A DNA stretch of 64,000 nucleotides from Anaerolineae bacterium (GTDB taxonomy: Bacteria; Chloroflexota; Anaerolineae; Aggregatilineales; UBA2796): contig JAHBVK010000002.1 of assembly GCA_019637555.1 (NCBI GenBank), positions 178,896 through 242,895 on the forward strand, written 5' to 3'. The notes beneath the pieces were generated by a model, which saw only the letters and a list, made by a program, of their open reading frames with translations, had not been told where the DNA came from and made no database searches. This document shows positions 51,800-61,106 of the stretch, in pieces; the first letter of the stretch is position 1, and every line of letters starts with the position of its first letter. Made by a program: the position numbers and the translations under genes.

Positions 51800-52813
51800 T
51801 CAGTGGTGTGGTGTAGTAGATGTTGAAGTTGACGAGGCGCTAATCAGTTGTCGCCATTCATCTAGCACATCGGCAAGTGTTTGCTCCAACGGGATTTCAG
51901 GTTGCCAGCCAGTTCGCTGGTGCAGCGCCGCATAATCCCCGTATAAGGTTGGAATATCCACCGGACGGAAGCGCTCTTTGTCAATTCGCACCTCGATCTT
52001 GATGCGTGCGTGGGCGATCAGCGAGTCGAGGATGCTTTGCATGGAATGCGGTTTACCGGAGCAAACGTTAAAGACATCGCCGGATCTGCTGTATTCCATC
52101 GCCAGCACGTAAGCCCGCACCACATCGCGCACGTCGGTGAAATCCCGCGCCGCGCTGAGGTTACCTACTGCCACCACTGGCTCACGCTGACCAACTTCCG
52201 CCTCTGCGATTTGCGCCGCCCAATCTGCGGCGGCGAAGCGGCTGTTCTGCCCCGGACCAATATGATTGAAGGGACGCATCCGCACCGTATGAATCTTATG
52301 CGTCAAATGATATTGCAGCGCCAGCATATCCTGCGCGATCTTACTCACGCTGTACGGGCTGGAGGGCAGCAGTTCGGAACGTTCCGTCAAAGGCAGATGT
52401 TCCGCCGTCACCGAACCATAGACCTCCGCCGAGCCAATGTTCAAAAAGCGAGTCGGCAGCTTCAAGATCAAGATCGCTTGCAGCAAATTCAGTGTGCTGC
52501 GGATATTCGTTTCCAGCGTATCCCACGGATCGATGAACGATGCCGGAACGTACGCCTGCCCCGCGAGATGATAGATGCGATCCGGCTTCAGACGTTCCAG
52601 AAGTGCGGTTACTTCATCAGCTTCACGCAGATCGATCTTCCACCAATTGCAGCGCGTATCACTGGCGACGGCAGTAAGCTGGTTATCATCCAGCACCGTA
52701 CCGTACAGCTCCAATGGCTGATCACTCTCAGCATTAGCAGCGCTCGATGAGCGCAAGTGGTTCAGCAGATGCTTACCGACGAAGCCACCTGCTCCCGTCA
52801 CCAGAATCTTCAA
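51800..52813 (-). CDS. rmd: GDP-4-dehydro-6-deoxy-D-mannose reductase (rmd)
   Basis: 337 residues from the chosen TTG. SDR: ILVTGAGGFVGKHLLNHL, HLAGQAYVPASF, GSAEVYGSV, YSVSKIAQDML (Tyr-x3-Lys) and NHIGPGQ. This pattern with R-D-FTDVRDVVRAY is that of RMD enzymes giving GDP-D-rhamnose. AGGGGG lies nine bases before a TTG at 52813, the likely start; the frame from 52834 would also begin with TTG. Part of an rmd-gmd pair feeding surface glycan or lipid glycosylation. Confidence 0.88.
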   Translation of the reverse strand: MKILVTGAGGFVGKHLLNHLRSSSAANAESDQPLELYGTVLDDNQLTAVASDTRCNWWKIDLREADEVTALLERLKPDRIYHLAGQAYVPASFIDPWDTLETNIRSTLNLLQAILILKLPTRFLNIGSAEVYGSVTAEHLPLTERSELLPSSPYSVSKIAQDMLALQYHLTHKIHTVRMRPFNHIGPGQNSRFAAADWAAQIAEAEVGQREPVVAVGNLSAARDFTDVRDVVRAYVLAMEYSRSGDVFNVCSGKPHSMQSILDSLIAHARIKIEVRIDKERFRPVDIPTLYGDYAALHQRTGWQPEIPLEQTLADVLDEWRQLISASSTSTSTTPHH

Positions 52814-52895
52814 GTTTGCATTCCCCCTACGCAAGCGTAAAGCGCGATCTTTTACGAGTCAGATTGCCGTGCATGTAGTAAACGTCGTCCCTACT

Positions 52896-54983
52896 TCAAT
52901 TCGCACTTTCCAACACGACTGCTTTCGCTTCCGTAGAGCCTGCCGCTGCTGGCACGAGCAAGACATCGTACCTTACGCCTGCCTTCAGTTCAACGGACGC
53001 TAATTCTGCGATTGCCGTGCGATCTGCATCACTGCGTACCAGCACATAATAAGTGCCGGGTCCCATTTCGGTAGTGGCAGAAACGCCCGGCGCGTTGATT
53101 GACTCTAGCAGACGATCTGGCTCTGGAGTGGTAGTGGTGGGTAGCGCACGTTCGTTGCGGCGTGCTGCAAAAACCGAAACCTGTGGTCCACCGGGCAGTG
53201 CGTAGATCAGACGCAGTGTGGCAGTGCTGATCTTGGTCGGCGCGTCCTGCGCAGTGATGATCTGTGCGCTGCTGCCGTCGCCATACGCGATCAGCGTGAA
53301 CAACACATTCGGTTGATAGCGTAGTTCGGCGGTGGCGATTTGTTCCTGAGTGCCTGCCTTGACCACCCGCAGTGTACGATCATCGGTGACCACTGGCGCA
53401 TACTCGGAAACTGTGGCAGCGCTAACGTTACTGAACAACACAGTATCGCCTAGGTACAAATCCAGCGCCGAACCATCGGTTAGCGTGTTGAGGATACGTA
53501 TCTTTAACACTTCTGACGGGATCGGAGTCGGCGTGCTGTAGATCGTGCCTTCGCCCACTGCTGTCGAGATCAGGAAAGGCGGCGGTTCTTTTTCCACACC
53601 AGTGATGATATAGAGGTACGAGTTGCCTGCCATCAGATCGAACGGTTGCGGCGCTTCGATGGTAGTTTCGGTGCCATCACTGGCGCGGGTCAGAAAGGCT
53701 ATGGAGTAGCTCGCCGCTGGCACTTCCAGCGCAGCGGATGTCTTACCCGCTTGGATCGAGGGCAAATCCATAAAGTTACTACCCGGCTGTACCGCGAATA
53801 CTGCTTCCTTGATCCGCGCCAGATGCAAGAAGGTCAGCCGTGCCTTACCGGGCGCGACCACGGATATATCGTCGCGCAGCACGGTGATGCTCGGTGTCGG
53901 TGCGGCATCCGCGCCCAGACTCGGATTAGTGCCATCGAAGATAATGATGTCGTTGGCGCTGTCGGGATTGAGCGTGAACTGCCGCCGCAGGATCGGCGTG
54001 CCGGAGGCGCTGTCGCCAGCGGCGAGTAAGCGCACTTCGTAGCTGCGTGGTTCTAGCTTCTGCCATTCCGTCGCCCCGCGGAAGTTGATCGCTGGCGCGA
54101 CCAGTTGATCGTTGAGGTAGACATCGTAAGCGGGCAAGCCCGTGCCAGCGTGGATCACACGGACGTTGGTTTCGCGCCGCGTCGGGGTGATGTTACGCAC
54201 GATCAGTGGGGTACCATCCGCCCCGATCAGCACGATGAACACGTAAGAACGGTGATCCTGCAAGTTGATGTCTTGCGCGCTGCTCTTATCGTCGTGCGTG
54301 GCGGAGACGGTGTACTGTCCCATCGTCAGCAGATCGGGCGGAGTCACCTGTGTCACCGAATCGTTGCCGGGGGAGGTGTACTGATCTGCCACCGCGCCGA
54401 TGCTGTACGTGATGGTATCGCCACCATTGGGCGCGAAGAATAGGAAGCTGACACGAGCATAACCATCACCGACAGACGTGAGATCTTCGTTGTAGACCTC
54501 GATGGTAGTCACCTCATCCAAGCCTGTCAGCAGTACGAACGCCGATTCTGCTTCGTCAAGGGTAGTCAGCGTTTCGGCTAAAGGTGCGGACTCTGGTTTG
54601 CCCGCCTCACGCACGGTGATCGTGTGATCGCCGGGGGGTAGCGGCTGCGGTGAGGTTAGTCTACCGAACAGTAAACGGTTGGAGAGCAGCTTGCCATCGA
54701 CATAGACATCGACGGGCGCGGCGTTCGCTACCGCCACGATGAAGCGCACGTTGGCACGTTTGCTCGGATCGAGGGACGTGACGGGATCGGAAACGCGCGG
54801 CAGCGTCGGGATCGGAGTCGGCGGTTCGCTGGTATTGGTCGGCGCGAGTGTCTCCGTCGGCAGCGGTTCTGGTGTGGGCGCGGGCGTAGGCTGCGGTTGG
54901 CAAGCGGCAAGCGCACCCACCACCAGCAAAACGCCGAGCAGTACAACTATTGGTTTGAGTTTAGGCATAACCCTCATCCCCAT
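52896..54983 (-). CDS. DUF4397-repeat lipoprotein
   Basis: 695 residues from 54983. Signal peptide with a lipobox (VVGALAAC), then a Pro/Thr-rich linker (TPAPTPEPLPTETLAPTN) and repeated domains of the DUF4397 type: NVRFIVAVANAAPVDVYVDG, NVRVIHAGTGLPAYDVYLND, KIRILNTLTDGSALDLYLGD. The repeats look like immunoglobulin-like beta domains, probably anchored on the outer face of the membrane. A TTG/ATG choice exists: ATGs at 54983, 54977 and 54968. The frame upstream to 55061 seems non-coding. Confidence 0.82.
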   Translation of the reverse strand: MGMRVMPKLKPIVVLLGVLLVVGALAACQPQPTPAPTPEPLPTETLAPTNTSEPPTPIPTLPRVSDPVTSLDPSKRANVRFIVAVANAAPVDVYVDGKLLSNRLLFGRLTSPQPLPPGDHTITVREAGKPESAPLAETLTTLDEAESAFVLLTGLDEVTTIEVYNEDLTSVGDGYARVSFLFFAPNGGDTITYSIGAVADQYTSPGNDSVTQVTPPDLLTMGQYTVSATHDDKSSAQDINLQDHRSYVFIVLIGADGTPLIVRNITPTRRETNVRVIHAGTGLPAYDVYLNDQLVAPAINFRGATEWQKLEPRSYEVRLLAAGDSASGTPILRRQFTLNPDSANDIIIFDGTNPSLGADAAPTPSITVLRDDISVVAPGKARLTFLHLARIKEAVFAVQPGSNFMDLPSIQAGKTSAALEVPAASYSIAFLTRASDGTETTIEAPQPFDLMAGNSYLYIITGVEKEPPPFLISTAVGEGTIYSTPTPIPSEVLKIRILNTLTDGSALDLYLGDTVLFSNVSAATVSEYAPVVTDDRTLRVVKAGTQEQIATAELRYQPNVLFTLIAYGDGSSAQIITAQDAPTKISTATLRLIYALPGGPQVSVFAARRNERALPTTTTPEPDRLLESINAPGVSATTEMGPGTYYVLVRSDADRTAIAELASVELKAGVRYDVLLVPAAAGSTEAKAVVLESAN

Positions 54984-55150
54984 CGCTACCCATCGCTGAA
55001 CAAACAAGAAAACTGCGTACAGTCGTCTGACTTTCAGCGCCGGAATCTTAACGCAAAGCAAGGCATACAGAATACCAGACTTGTTCCGGTATCCGCTATT
55101 CAGGTTCGCTGATCTATGGTTCAGTGAGGCGCGGCAGTTGAGAATCGCGC

Positions 55151-56728
55151 TTAAAGGTTATTCGTCCACTCAACGATGCGCTGAATGATCGCTTGCCGCA
55201 GTTCTTCCCGCTCGGCAACTTCGCGCAAACCGTTCAACCCATCACGCAGCTTGCTGACGTCACCTTTGGTGGGTGTCAGTCTGATGGCATGGCTAAGGTA
55301 GAACTCCGCGTCATTGGAGGCATTGAGCGCCGTCGAGGCGGTGATCAGGTCGAAGCACGACCACTGATCGTACTGGTTCGCTTGCAGGTTGCGCTGGGCG
55401 ATCCGCATGGAGGCGTTAAAGACTTCCAGCGATTTGTCATAGTTACCCGCTTCATCATGCAGCAGCGCCAGATTATTCAGCGGGTACGATCTACCCGGCG
55501 TCATGTCTGCGATTCTGGTGTACCAGTAGATCGCGGTTTCCAGATCGCCGGGGCGTCCGCGCCGCTTATATAACCCTGCCAGACCACCGAAAGCTGAATC
55601 GCCTGTGATGTCGTAGAGTACGCGCTCGTGGATCACCTTCTCGTAATATCCCAACGCTTTGTCATAGAAGTTGTCGCGTTTCTCGATGCGTGTTGGCTCC
55701 GGCAAACCCAGATCGCTGCCCGCGCGATCTCCAAGCAGACGATGCGCATAACCAAGCGCAGCATTGACGGAGGGATTGTTAGGGTCACGTTGGAGCGCTA
55801 TTTCGAGGATAGCGATCCCGCGTTCGAGGTCACCTTGCTCATCGGAGCGGGTCAGCAGTTCACCGAGGATGTAAGTCACCGCCTGATGATCGGGGCTTAC
55901 TTCATATGCTTTGGTCAACTGGCGGATCGCCAGCACCTTATTGCGGTTGTTGAACTCCTTAAGTCCGATTTGCAGCAGATTGAGCGCTTCCAGCGAATCC
56001 TTACTTTGCTGCACTAACCCCTGAAAGGTATCGGTGAAGGTGCGCTCCATCCGCTGCACCTGATCCGCCTGCTGGTTGAAGGTCTCCAATTTACTTTCGT
56101 AAGGCGCTAGTTTTTGCAGCAGCGCCTCAAGCTGACTAACTTGCGCGTTGAGCCGAGCTTCCAGCGCATCCGCACGCTTATCGACACGCGCCTCAAAGAC
56201 GTCCGCTCGTTCATCCGATTCCGAAATAAGAGTCTTCGCCCGTTCGGTCAGGTCTCTTTCCAGATCGGTGACCCGCCGGTAGCCCGCAAAGCTGGCGACG
56301 CCGACGGCAATCGCTACGATCACGGTGACACCTGTGATCAACACACCGAGCGCCTGAATCGCTCCTAGTACCGTGTTCGCGCCACTGGTCGCTTCGGCGG
56401 CACTCTGGCTGACACGCTCCGCCCATGCGATCAGCCGTTCCACATCGTCTTGTGTGGCAGGTGCGTTTCCCGCTGATCCCGTCGCTGGCGCTAAGGTAGG
56501 CACAGGGGTGCCCTGAGCCAATGTGTGCGAACCATAGGTAGACAGCAGCAGCGGCAACGCGATCAGGATGGCAATTGCATAGATTATCACCGCCACGATT
56601 TGTGTCAGTTTCCAGAACTGCTGCCACGATCGGAGGCTGGCGAGGGCTTGCTCTTTAGCAGCTCGCTGCTCGTCTGCTGATTTGGAAGGAGTCAGAATCG
56701 CTGGATCAGTTGTATTGGGCGCTGCCAT
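55151..56728 (-). CDS. TPR membrane protein with coiled coil
   Basis: 525 residues. Two membrane helices, about 36-63 (IVAVIIYAIAILIALPLLL) and 122-148, then a coiled-coil region rich in Glu/Gln/Arg (about 155-235) and TPR repeats to the end (AIRQLTKAYEVSPDHQAVTYIL, RGIAILEIALQRDPNNPSV, LGYYEKVIHERV, SLEVFNASMRIAQRNL). No catalytic motif seen. The ATG at 56728 opens the conserved polar N terminus; the one at 56761 adds eleven residues. Likely scaffold; partners unknown. Confidence 0.8.
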   Translation of the reverse strand: MAAPNTTDPAILTPSKSADEQRAAKEQALASLRSWQQFWKLTQIVAVIIYAIAILIALPLLLSTYGSHTLAQGTPVPTLAPATGSAGNAPATQDDVERLIAWAERVSQSAAEATSGANTVLGAIQALGVLITGVTVIVAIAVGVASFAGYRRVTDLERDLTERAKTLISESDERADVFEARVDKRADALEARLNAQVSQLEALLQKLAPYESKLETFNQQADQVQRMERTFTDTFQGLVQQSKDSLEALNLLQIGLKEFNNRNKVLAIRQLTKAYEVSPDHQAVTYILGELLTRSDEQGDLERGIAILEIALQRDPNNPSVNAALGYAHRLLGDRAGSDLGLPEPTRIEKRDNFYDKALGYYEKVIHERVLYDITGDSAFGGLAGLYKRRGRPGDLETAIYWYTRIADMTPGRSYPLNNLALLHDEAGNYDKSLEVFNASMRIAQRNLQANQYDQWSCFDLITASTALNASNDAEFYLSHAIRLTPTKGDVSKLRDGLNGLREVAEREELRQAIIQRIVEWTNNL

Positions 56729-56881
56729 CTCGCTATATTTCCTGATGTAATTCAAAGCCATCGGTGTTGGGGTAATGCATAGACACAGACGAAGTGCGGA
56801 TGATCATCCGATCCATCTACATACTATAGTATCACGAGCGCGCAGGAACACGCCAACCAGTTGATCAGGAGGAACGCATAA

Positions 56882-57394
56882 ATGTCAGCTCTCGACCCTT
56901 ATCTGAAACGCAAAACGCAGACATTGGAGGCGCGGCAGGTCGATTTCAGCGCCGAACCGGAGAAAAGCAAAGCAACTTTGAAGGCGACAGCGCGGGTAGC
57001 GGGCAACAGCGGCGTCCGTCCCGTGCGGATGGGCGAATACACTGTGATCACCGACTCCGCGCCGGGGCTGGCGGGCTATGCGCTGGGACCAACCTCGCCG
57101 GAACTACTGCTCGGATCGCTGGCAAGCTGCCTCGTGCATACATACTTGATTCAAGCAGCGCTGCTCAGCATCCCCCTAGACTCACTAGAGATCGAGGTCA
57201 ACGGCGAACTGGATTTCACCGCTGTCGTGGGCTTACCATTCGATCAGCCACCGACGATCCACGACATTACTTATGCAGTGAATATGCAGACGAGTGCCAG
57301 CGCCGAACAAATTCAGCAGATGCACGATAGAGTAGAAACGACCTGTCCGGTGCTGAATACGCTGCGCCTGCCTGTCAGCGTAACCCGCAAATAG
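56882..57394 (+). CDS. OsmC family peroxiredoxin-like protein
   Basis: 170 residues. Two conserved Cys positions occur in LLGSLASCLVHTYLIQAAL and VETTCPVLNTL, as in OsmC/Ohr thiol peroxidases that reduce organic hydroperoxides. The central strand VNGELDFTAVVGLPFD is typical. AGGAGG lies eight bases upstream of the ATG. Single gene, convergent with DUF3052. Confidence 0.9.
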   Translation: MSALDPYLKRKTQTLEARQVDFSAEPEKSKATLKATARVAGNSGVRPVRMGEYTVITDSAPGLAGYALGPTSPELLLGSLASCLVHTYLIQAALLSIPLDSLEIEVNGELDFTAVVGLPFDQPPTIHDITYAVNMQTSASAEQIQQMHDRVETTCPVLNTLRLPVSVTRK

Positions 57395-57406
57395 CGCGAA
57401 TACTGA

Positions 57407-57850
57407 TCAACCGAAGCCGCGCGTGGTGGGCTTGCGGGTCATCACCTTGATCTCATCTCGCGGACGGAAGCGCAGCGCCGTCCATGTCTCGTCAATGGCG
57501 ACGGAGGAGACCACCTCGAAGCCGCGATCCCGCACCATTTCCCAGCCAATGTCGCGGCTGATGTCGGTCTTGATCGCGCCCGACTTCTTGGGGTAGGCAA
57601 ACCACAGCACACCGCCCGGCTTGAGCGCACCGAAAGCCGCTTCAGCGCGATCCTTGAGATCGGCGATGCTGTTGACGAATAGCTGCACCACGTCATAAGC
57701 TTGACCATCCGACGCGCTGGCAATGGTGGTATCGGCGGGCAGATCGCTGTTCAGCTTGCTAAGGTACCCATCCGGCGCGTTGAGGATCAGCGCCCGCGAC
57801 TCCGGCTTGATCAACAGTTTCTTAGGTAGAGAAGTAGGAGCTTCAGCCAT
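57407..57850 (-). CDS. DUF3052 family protein
   Basis: 147 residues. The pattern KKLLIKPESRALILNAPDGY, then VVQLFVNSIADLKDRAE, LKPGGVLWFAYPKKSGAIKTDI and GWEMVRDRGFEVVSSVAID matches DUF3052, which resembles a truncated methyltransferase-like fold without a SAM motif. Function unknown. Cluster with OsmC convergent 12 bases apart. Confidence 0.85.
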   Translation of the reverse strand: MAEAPTSLPKKLLIKPESRALILNAPDGYLSKLNSDLPADTTIASASDGQAYDVVQLFVNSIADLKDRAEAAFGALKPGGVLWFAYPKKSGAIKTDISRDIGWEMVRDRGFEVVSSVAIDETWTALRFRPRDEIKVMTRKPTTRGFG

Positions 57851-57977
57851 TTTTTCCTCCTTCGCTTGATTGAACCTGAGGGCGAGTATATGCGATCATG
57901 GTGGTGTGGTAAAGTCGCGTGGACGAATTGCTACAAGTGCGGAGAGATGGATAGTACCGTAGCGCCCACGTGCCTTG

Positions 57978-58024
57978 AGTCCCGTAGGGACTTCGTTCGT
58001 TCAGCACGACAATTCGTTGCCGTG
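57978..58024 (+). repeat. Repeat family B copy
   Basis: GAGTCCCGTAGGGAC palindrome, linker TTCGTTCGTTCAG, then CACGACAATTCGTTGCCGTG. It lies in the 248-base divergent region between DUF3052 and the MetE-like gene, the only copy outside a gene end. Confidence 0.8.
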
Positions 58025-58098
58025 AGTAACAGGCAAGTGCTGAGCGTTAAGGGAACAAAAGGTGCCGCAACGCCAGCGGCAAGTGAGGAGCATTACTA

Positions 58099-59214
58099 GT
58101 GATCACTGCACATACTGATGTGGTGGGGAGTCTGCTGCGCCCCGCCGAATTGATCCGCGCCCGCGAGGATTACGCCGCCGGAAAGATCAGCGCCGCCGCG
58201 TTCAAGCAGATCGAGGATCGCGCCGTTGATGCGGCGATCAAGCTGCAAGAGGAAGCGGGCATGGAGGTTGTCACCGATGGCGAGATGCGGCGCTTGTCGT
58301 TCCAGAGTCAGTTGCCGGAAGCGGTGGAAGGATTCGGGATGTGGGATGCCGATGCCTTCCTGTGGGGCGAATGGAAGGGTGAAGATACAGGCGTCGGCGA
58401 CAAAACAACGGATCGACCCGCACAGCTCGGCGTGACGGGCAAGCTGCGACGCAAGCGTCATCTCTCAGCGGAGGAATTCGTCTATCTGCGAGCACGCACC
58501 AGCAAGATCGCCAAGATCACGCTGACGAGTCCGAGTCTGTACGCCAATTTCTGGTCGCCAGAGCTTTCCAAGTCGGCGTATCCAACGCTGGACGGCTTTC
58601 TAGCAGACGTGGTAGACATCCTACGCGATGAGGTTGCGGAACTGGTGCGCTTAGGAGCGACGTATATCCAGATCGACGCACCGCATTATCCGCTGCTGAT
58701 CGATCCCAAGATGCGGTCGTTCTACGAGAGTCGCGGCTGGAATCTCGATGAGTGGCTCTCACGCGGGATCGAGATGGATAACGCGCTGATGCGGGGCTTC
58801 GAGAATGATGTCACCTTCAGCTTTCATCTGTGTCGTGGCAACCAGTTGAGCCGCTGGCTGGTCGAAGGTGGCTACGATTTGATCGCCAAACCGATCTTTC
58901 AGGGGATCAAAGCGCAGCGCTTGATGCTGGAATATGACGATGAGCGCAGCGGCGGGTTCGAGCCGTTGAGCGTCGTGCCGGAGGATAAGATCGTTGTGCT
59001 CGGCTTGGTGACCACTAAAACCAGCCGCCGCGAGACGGTAGATGAACTGAAGATGCGTATCCGCGAAGCCGCCAACTTCGTACCATTGGATCGGCTGGCG
59101 CTCAGTCCGCAGTGCGGATTCGCCACTTCCATCGGCGGCAACGCGATCACGCTGGCGGATGAGAAGTACAAGCTGAACACAATTGTAGAAACGGCACGGG
59201 AAGTCTGGGGATGA
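58099..59214 (+). CDS. MetE-like (cobalamin-independent methionine synthase C-terminal) protein
   Basis: 371 residues, the single-domain MetE-C family that also holds epoxyalkane:CoM transferases. Seen: AHTDVVGSLLRPAEL, VVTDGEMRRLSFQSQ, IQIDAPHYPLLIDP, FHLCRGN (His/Cys zinc site), and LSPQCGFATS (second Cys). Zinc-thiol methyl or alkyl transfer is the probable chemistry; the substrate is not known and it lacks the N-terminal half of true MetE. GTG at 58099 with GAGGAG nine bases upstream. Confidence 0.87.
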   Translation: MITAHTDVVGSLLRPAELIRAREDYAAGKISAAAFKQIEDRAVDAAIKLQEEAGMEVVTDGEMRRLSFQSQLPEAVEGFGMWDADAFLWGEWKGEDTGVGDKTTDRPAQLGVTGKLRRKRHLSAEEFVYLRARTSKIAKITLTSPSLYANFWSPELSKSAYPTLDGFLADVVDILRDEVAELVRLGATYIQIDAPHYPLLIDPKMRSFYESRGWNLDEWLSRGIEMDNALMRGFENDVTFSFHLCRGNQLSRWLVEGGYDLIAKPIFQGIKAQRLMLEYDDERSGGFEPLSVVPEDKIVVLGLVTTKTSRRETVDELKMRIREAANFVPLDRLALSPQCGFATSIGGNAITLADEKYKLNTIVETAREVWG

Positions 59215-59242
59215 GTGGAAGACGATGGTGATTTAGCGGAGA

Positions 59243-59320
59243 GGGTGGGTTTGTAACCCACCCCTACAAGTCAGTTACTTGTTAATGCGTGCTGTAGGGG
59301 CAGGTTTCCAAACCTGCCCT
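59243..59320. repeat. Paired-palindrome repeat, family A
   Basis: GGGTGGGTTT..AACCCACCC plus CCTAC, spacer, GTAGGGG and CAGGTTT..AAACCTGCCCT. It is the third complete copy, immediately downstream of the MetE-like gene, whose transcript it may end. The remaining 190 bases up to the SH3 protein show no other element. Confidence 0.85.
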
Positions 59321-59513
59321 TTTGTTTGAGAGGTATCGTCAAAAGTGTGCCTGATATTTAACAGGAAAACAGGTAGCGGATCAGGCGATCCGTTGGAAAT
59401 AGGTTGAGCGAATATTGGAATGCGGAATCGGTGACATGGTTGAAAGGTCAATGTTAGGGAATCTGTGAAATACTATGGGGTATTGACTATAGTTTAGATT
59501 AGGGGGATTCCTC

Positions 59514-60104
59514 ATGTTTCGCAAAGTTCTATTGATCCTCTGTTTGCTGGCGTTAGCAGCGCTGATCGTGCTGCCCGCCGGATCGGTCAACGCGCAGGGC
59601 GTGAGCGCCACCACGACGGCGAACGTCAAGCTGCGCGCCGGATCGAGCATCAAATGTGCCGCGATCACTGTTGTGCCTAAGGGGACACAGGTCGGAGTCT
59701 CCGCCCGCAGTGCCGATAACAAATGGGTGCAGGTGAGCTTCAACGGGCAAAGTGGTTGGGTGTCGGCGTCTTACGTCAAGCTCTCCGCTGGCATCCGGAC
59801 ACTCTCGGTGGCTGATGGCGCATGTGCAGCGGCAGCAGGTGGCGGCAGTGGAGGTGGTAGCACTACTGGCAGTGCAGGTAATGCACGCCTGACGGTTATC
59901 AATTACTTCGGCTTGCCGCTTGGCGTGCTGTTGCAAGGTCCGCAGACCTACAGTATGAGCGTACCGTCAATGGGACGCCAGACGATCACTATCGTAGCGG
60001 GCACGTACCGCATGGTAGTCGGCGTGGAAGGCTATCAGACGCGCGAGTTCAACGATACCTTTGAAGCGCGCAAGTCCTATGAGTGGTCATTCTCGGCGGA
60101 GTAG
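59514..60104 (+). CDS. Secreted SH3b-domain protein
   Basis: 196 residues: signal peptide (VLLILCLLALAALIVLPAG, cleavage after VNA), an SH3b domain about 30-95 (NVKLRAGSSIKCAAITVVPKG, VSFNGQSGWVSASYVKL), a Gly/Ser linker (AAGGGSGGGSTTGSAG) and a C-terminal beta domain of unknown type (LTVINYFGLPLGVLLQG). Likely binds cell-wall peptides or glycans. It is followed by a clear terminator-like palindrome. Confidence 0.85.
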   Translation: MFRKVLLILCLLALAALIVLPAGSVNAQGVSATTTANVKLRAGSSIKCAAITVVPKGTQVGVSARSADNKWVQVSFNGQSGWVSASYVKLSAGIRTLSVADGACAAAAGGGSGGGSTTGSAGNARLTVINYFGLPLGVLLQGPQTYSMSVPSMGRQTITIVAGTYRMVVGVEGYQTREFNDTFEARKSYEWSFSAE

Positions 60105-60114
60105 TAACTTACAC

Positions 60115-60142
60115 ATGAGGTGGGTTTCAAAACCCACCTCAT
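60115..60142. terminator. Terminator-like single palindrome, family A variant
   Basis: ATGAGGTGGGTTT, CA, AAACCCACCTCAT: a 13-bp perfect stem followed by GTTTGTT. It stands 11 bases beyond the SH3 gene stop and is related to family A by the GTGGGTTT/AAACCCAC stem. Confidence 0.7.
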
Positions 60143-60180
60143 GTTTGTTAAATCAGGCAGACTATCAGCCAACAAAGCTG

Positions 60181-60228
60181 GAGTCCCGCAGGGACTTTGT
60201 TTGTTCAGCCCGGCAATTCATTGCCGGG
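60181..60228 (+). repeat. Repeat family B copy
   Basis: GAGTCCCGCAGGGAC, linker TTTGTTTGTTCAG, CCCGGCAATTC, ATTGCCGGG; nearly identical to 28751-28797. It lies between the convergent SH3 gene and the ABC transporter operon, next to the family A variant. Confidence 0.85.
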
Positions 60229-60256
60229 AACTGGTTGACCTACTCCACCTACCGCA

Positions 60257-61069
60257 CTACAGAGTCGTGGACAGCGGCGCGGTGCTTCCCTTCGATCTGG
60301 CGGGGACGACCAGTGGTGTACCCGTGATCGGATCGGGGATGATGATGCAGTCGATGCCGAACACCTCGCGGATCAACGGTTCCTGCACCACGCTGGCGGG
60401 ATCGCCCTGCGCGGCGATGCGCCCCTCACAAACGGCGACCAGAAAATCGGCATAGCGGCAGGCGTGATTGAGATCGTGCAGCACCATGACGATAGTTTTG
60501 CCGCGCTCGCGATTGAGATCGTGAAGCAGGTCGAGCACGTCGATCTGGTACGCCAGATCGAGAAAGGTGGTGGGTTCGTCCAGCAGAATGATCTCGCTGT
60601 CCTGCGCTAAGGTCATGGCGATCCAAGCCCGCTGCCGCTGACCACCAGAGAGCGTATCCACCGGACGATCCGCGAATTCGGAGACGCGGGTGATCCGTAG
60701 CGCCTCCAGCGTGATCCGTTCATCTTCTTCTGACCACTGTTGAAACCAGCTTTGATGCGGATAGCGTCCCTGTGCTACTAACTCGTGAACGGTTAAGCCC
60801 TCCGGCGCAACGGGTCCTTGCGGCAGGATGCCCAACCGCTTCGCCAGTTCCTTGGTGGGCAACTGCCAGATGTCATGATTATCCAGCACCACCGTGCCTG
60901 TGCGCGGCTTGAGCAAACGTGAGATGCCCCGCAGCAGCGTCGATTTACCGCAGCCGTTCGGTCCGACCAGCGCCGTGATCTTACCGCCGGGAATTTGCAG
61001 GTTGAGATCCGTAATGATAGTGGCGTTGTCGTATGCCAGCGTCAGGCGCTGACCACTCAGTGAAGGCAT
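60257..61069 (-). CDS. Iron-siderophore/heme/cobalamin ABC transporter ATP-binding protein
   Basis: 270 residues, FecE/BtuD/FhuC type. Walker [14 protein letters not shown]-loop [11 protein letters not shown], signature [12 protein letters not shown], Walker [13 protein letters not shown], and the His switch in VLHDLNHA. It powers the two permeases encoded just upstream. The substrate (siderophore, heme or cobalamin) cannot be told from the ATPase. Confidence 0.92.
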   Translation of the reverse strand: MPSLSGQRLTLAYDNATIITDLNLQIPGGKITALVGPNGCGKSTLLRGISRLLKPRTGTVVLDNHDIWQLPTKELAKRLGILPQGPVAPEGLTVHELVAQGRYPHQSWFQQWSEEDERITLEALRITRVSEFADRPVDTLSGGQRQRAWIAMTLAQDSEIILLDEPTTFLDLAYQIDVLDLLHDLNRERGKTIVMVLHDLNHACRYADFLVAVCEGRIAAQGDPASVVQEPLIREVFGIDCIIIPDPITGTPLVVPARSKGSTAPLSTTL

Positions 61070-61106
61070 GGCGAAATTCCAGATTCTAGATTGCGGGTTC
61101 GATTTC

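Noticed and set aside
52010..52750. Plus-strand open frame of 246 codons opposite rmd
   Set aside because: Antisense of a gene with clear SDR motifs; composition is atypical of protein.
54983..55061. Shared upstream peptide MLCV(K/E)I before the lipoprotein and the second FecCD permease
   Set aside because: The similarity covers only about 18 bases, both stretches lack ribosome sites, and it may be coincidence.
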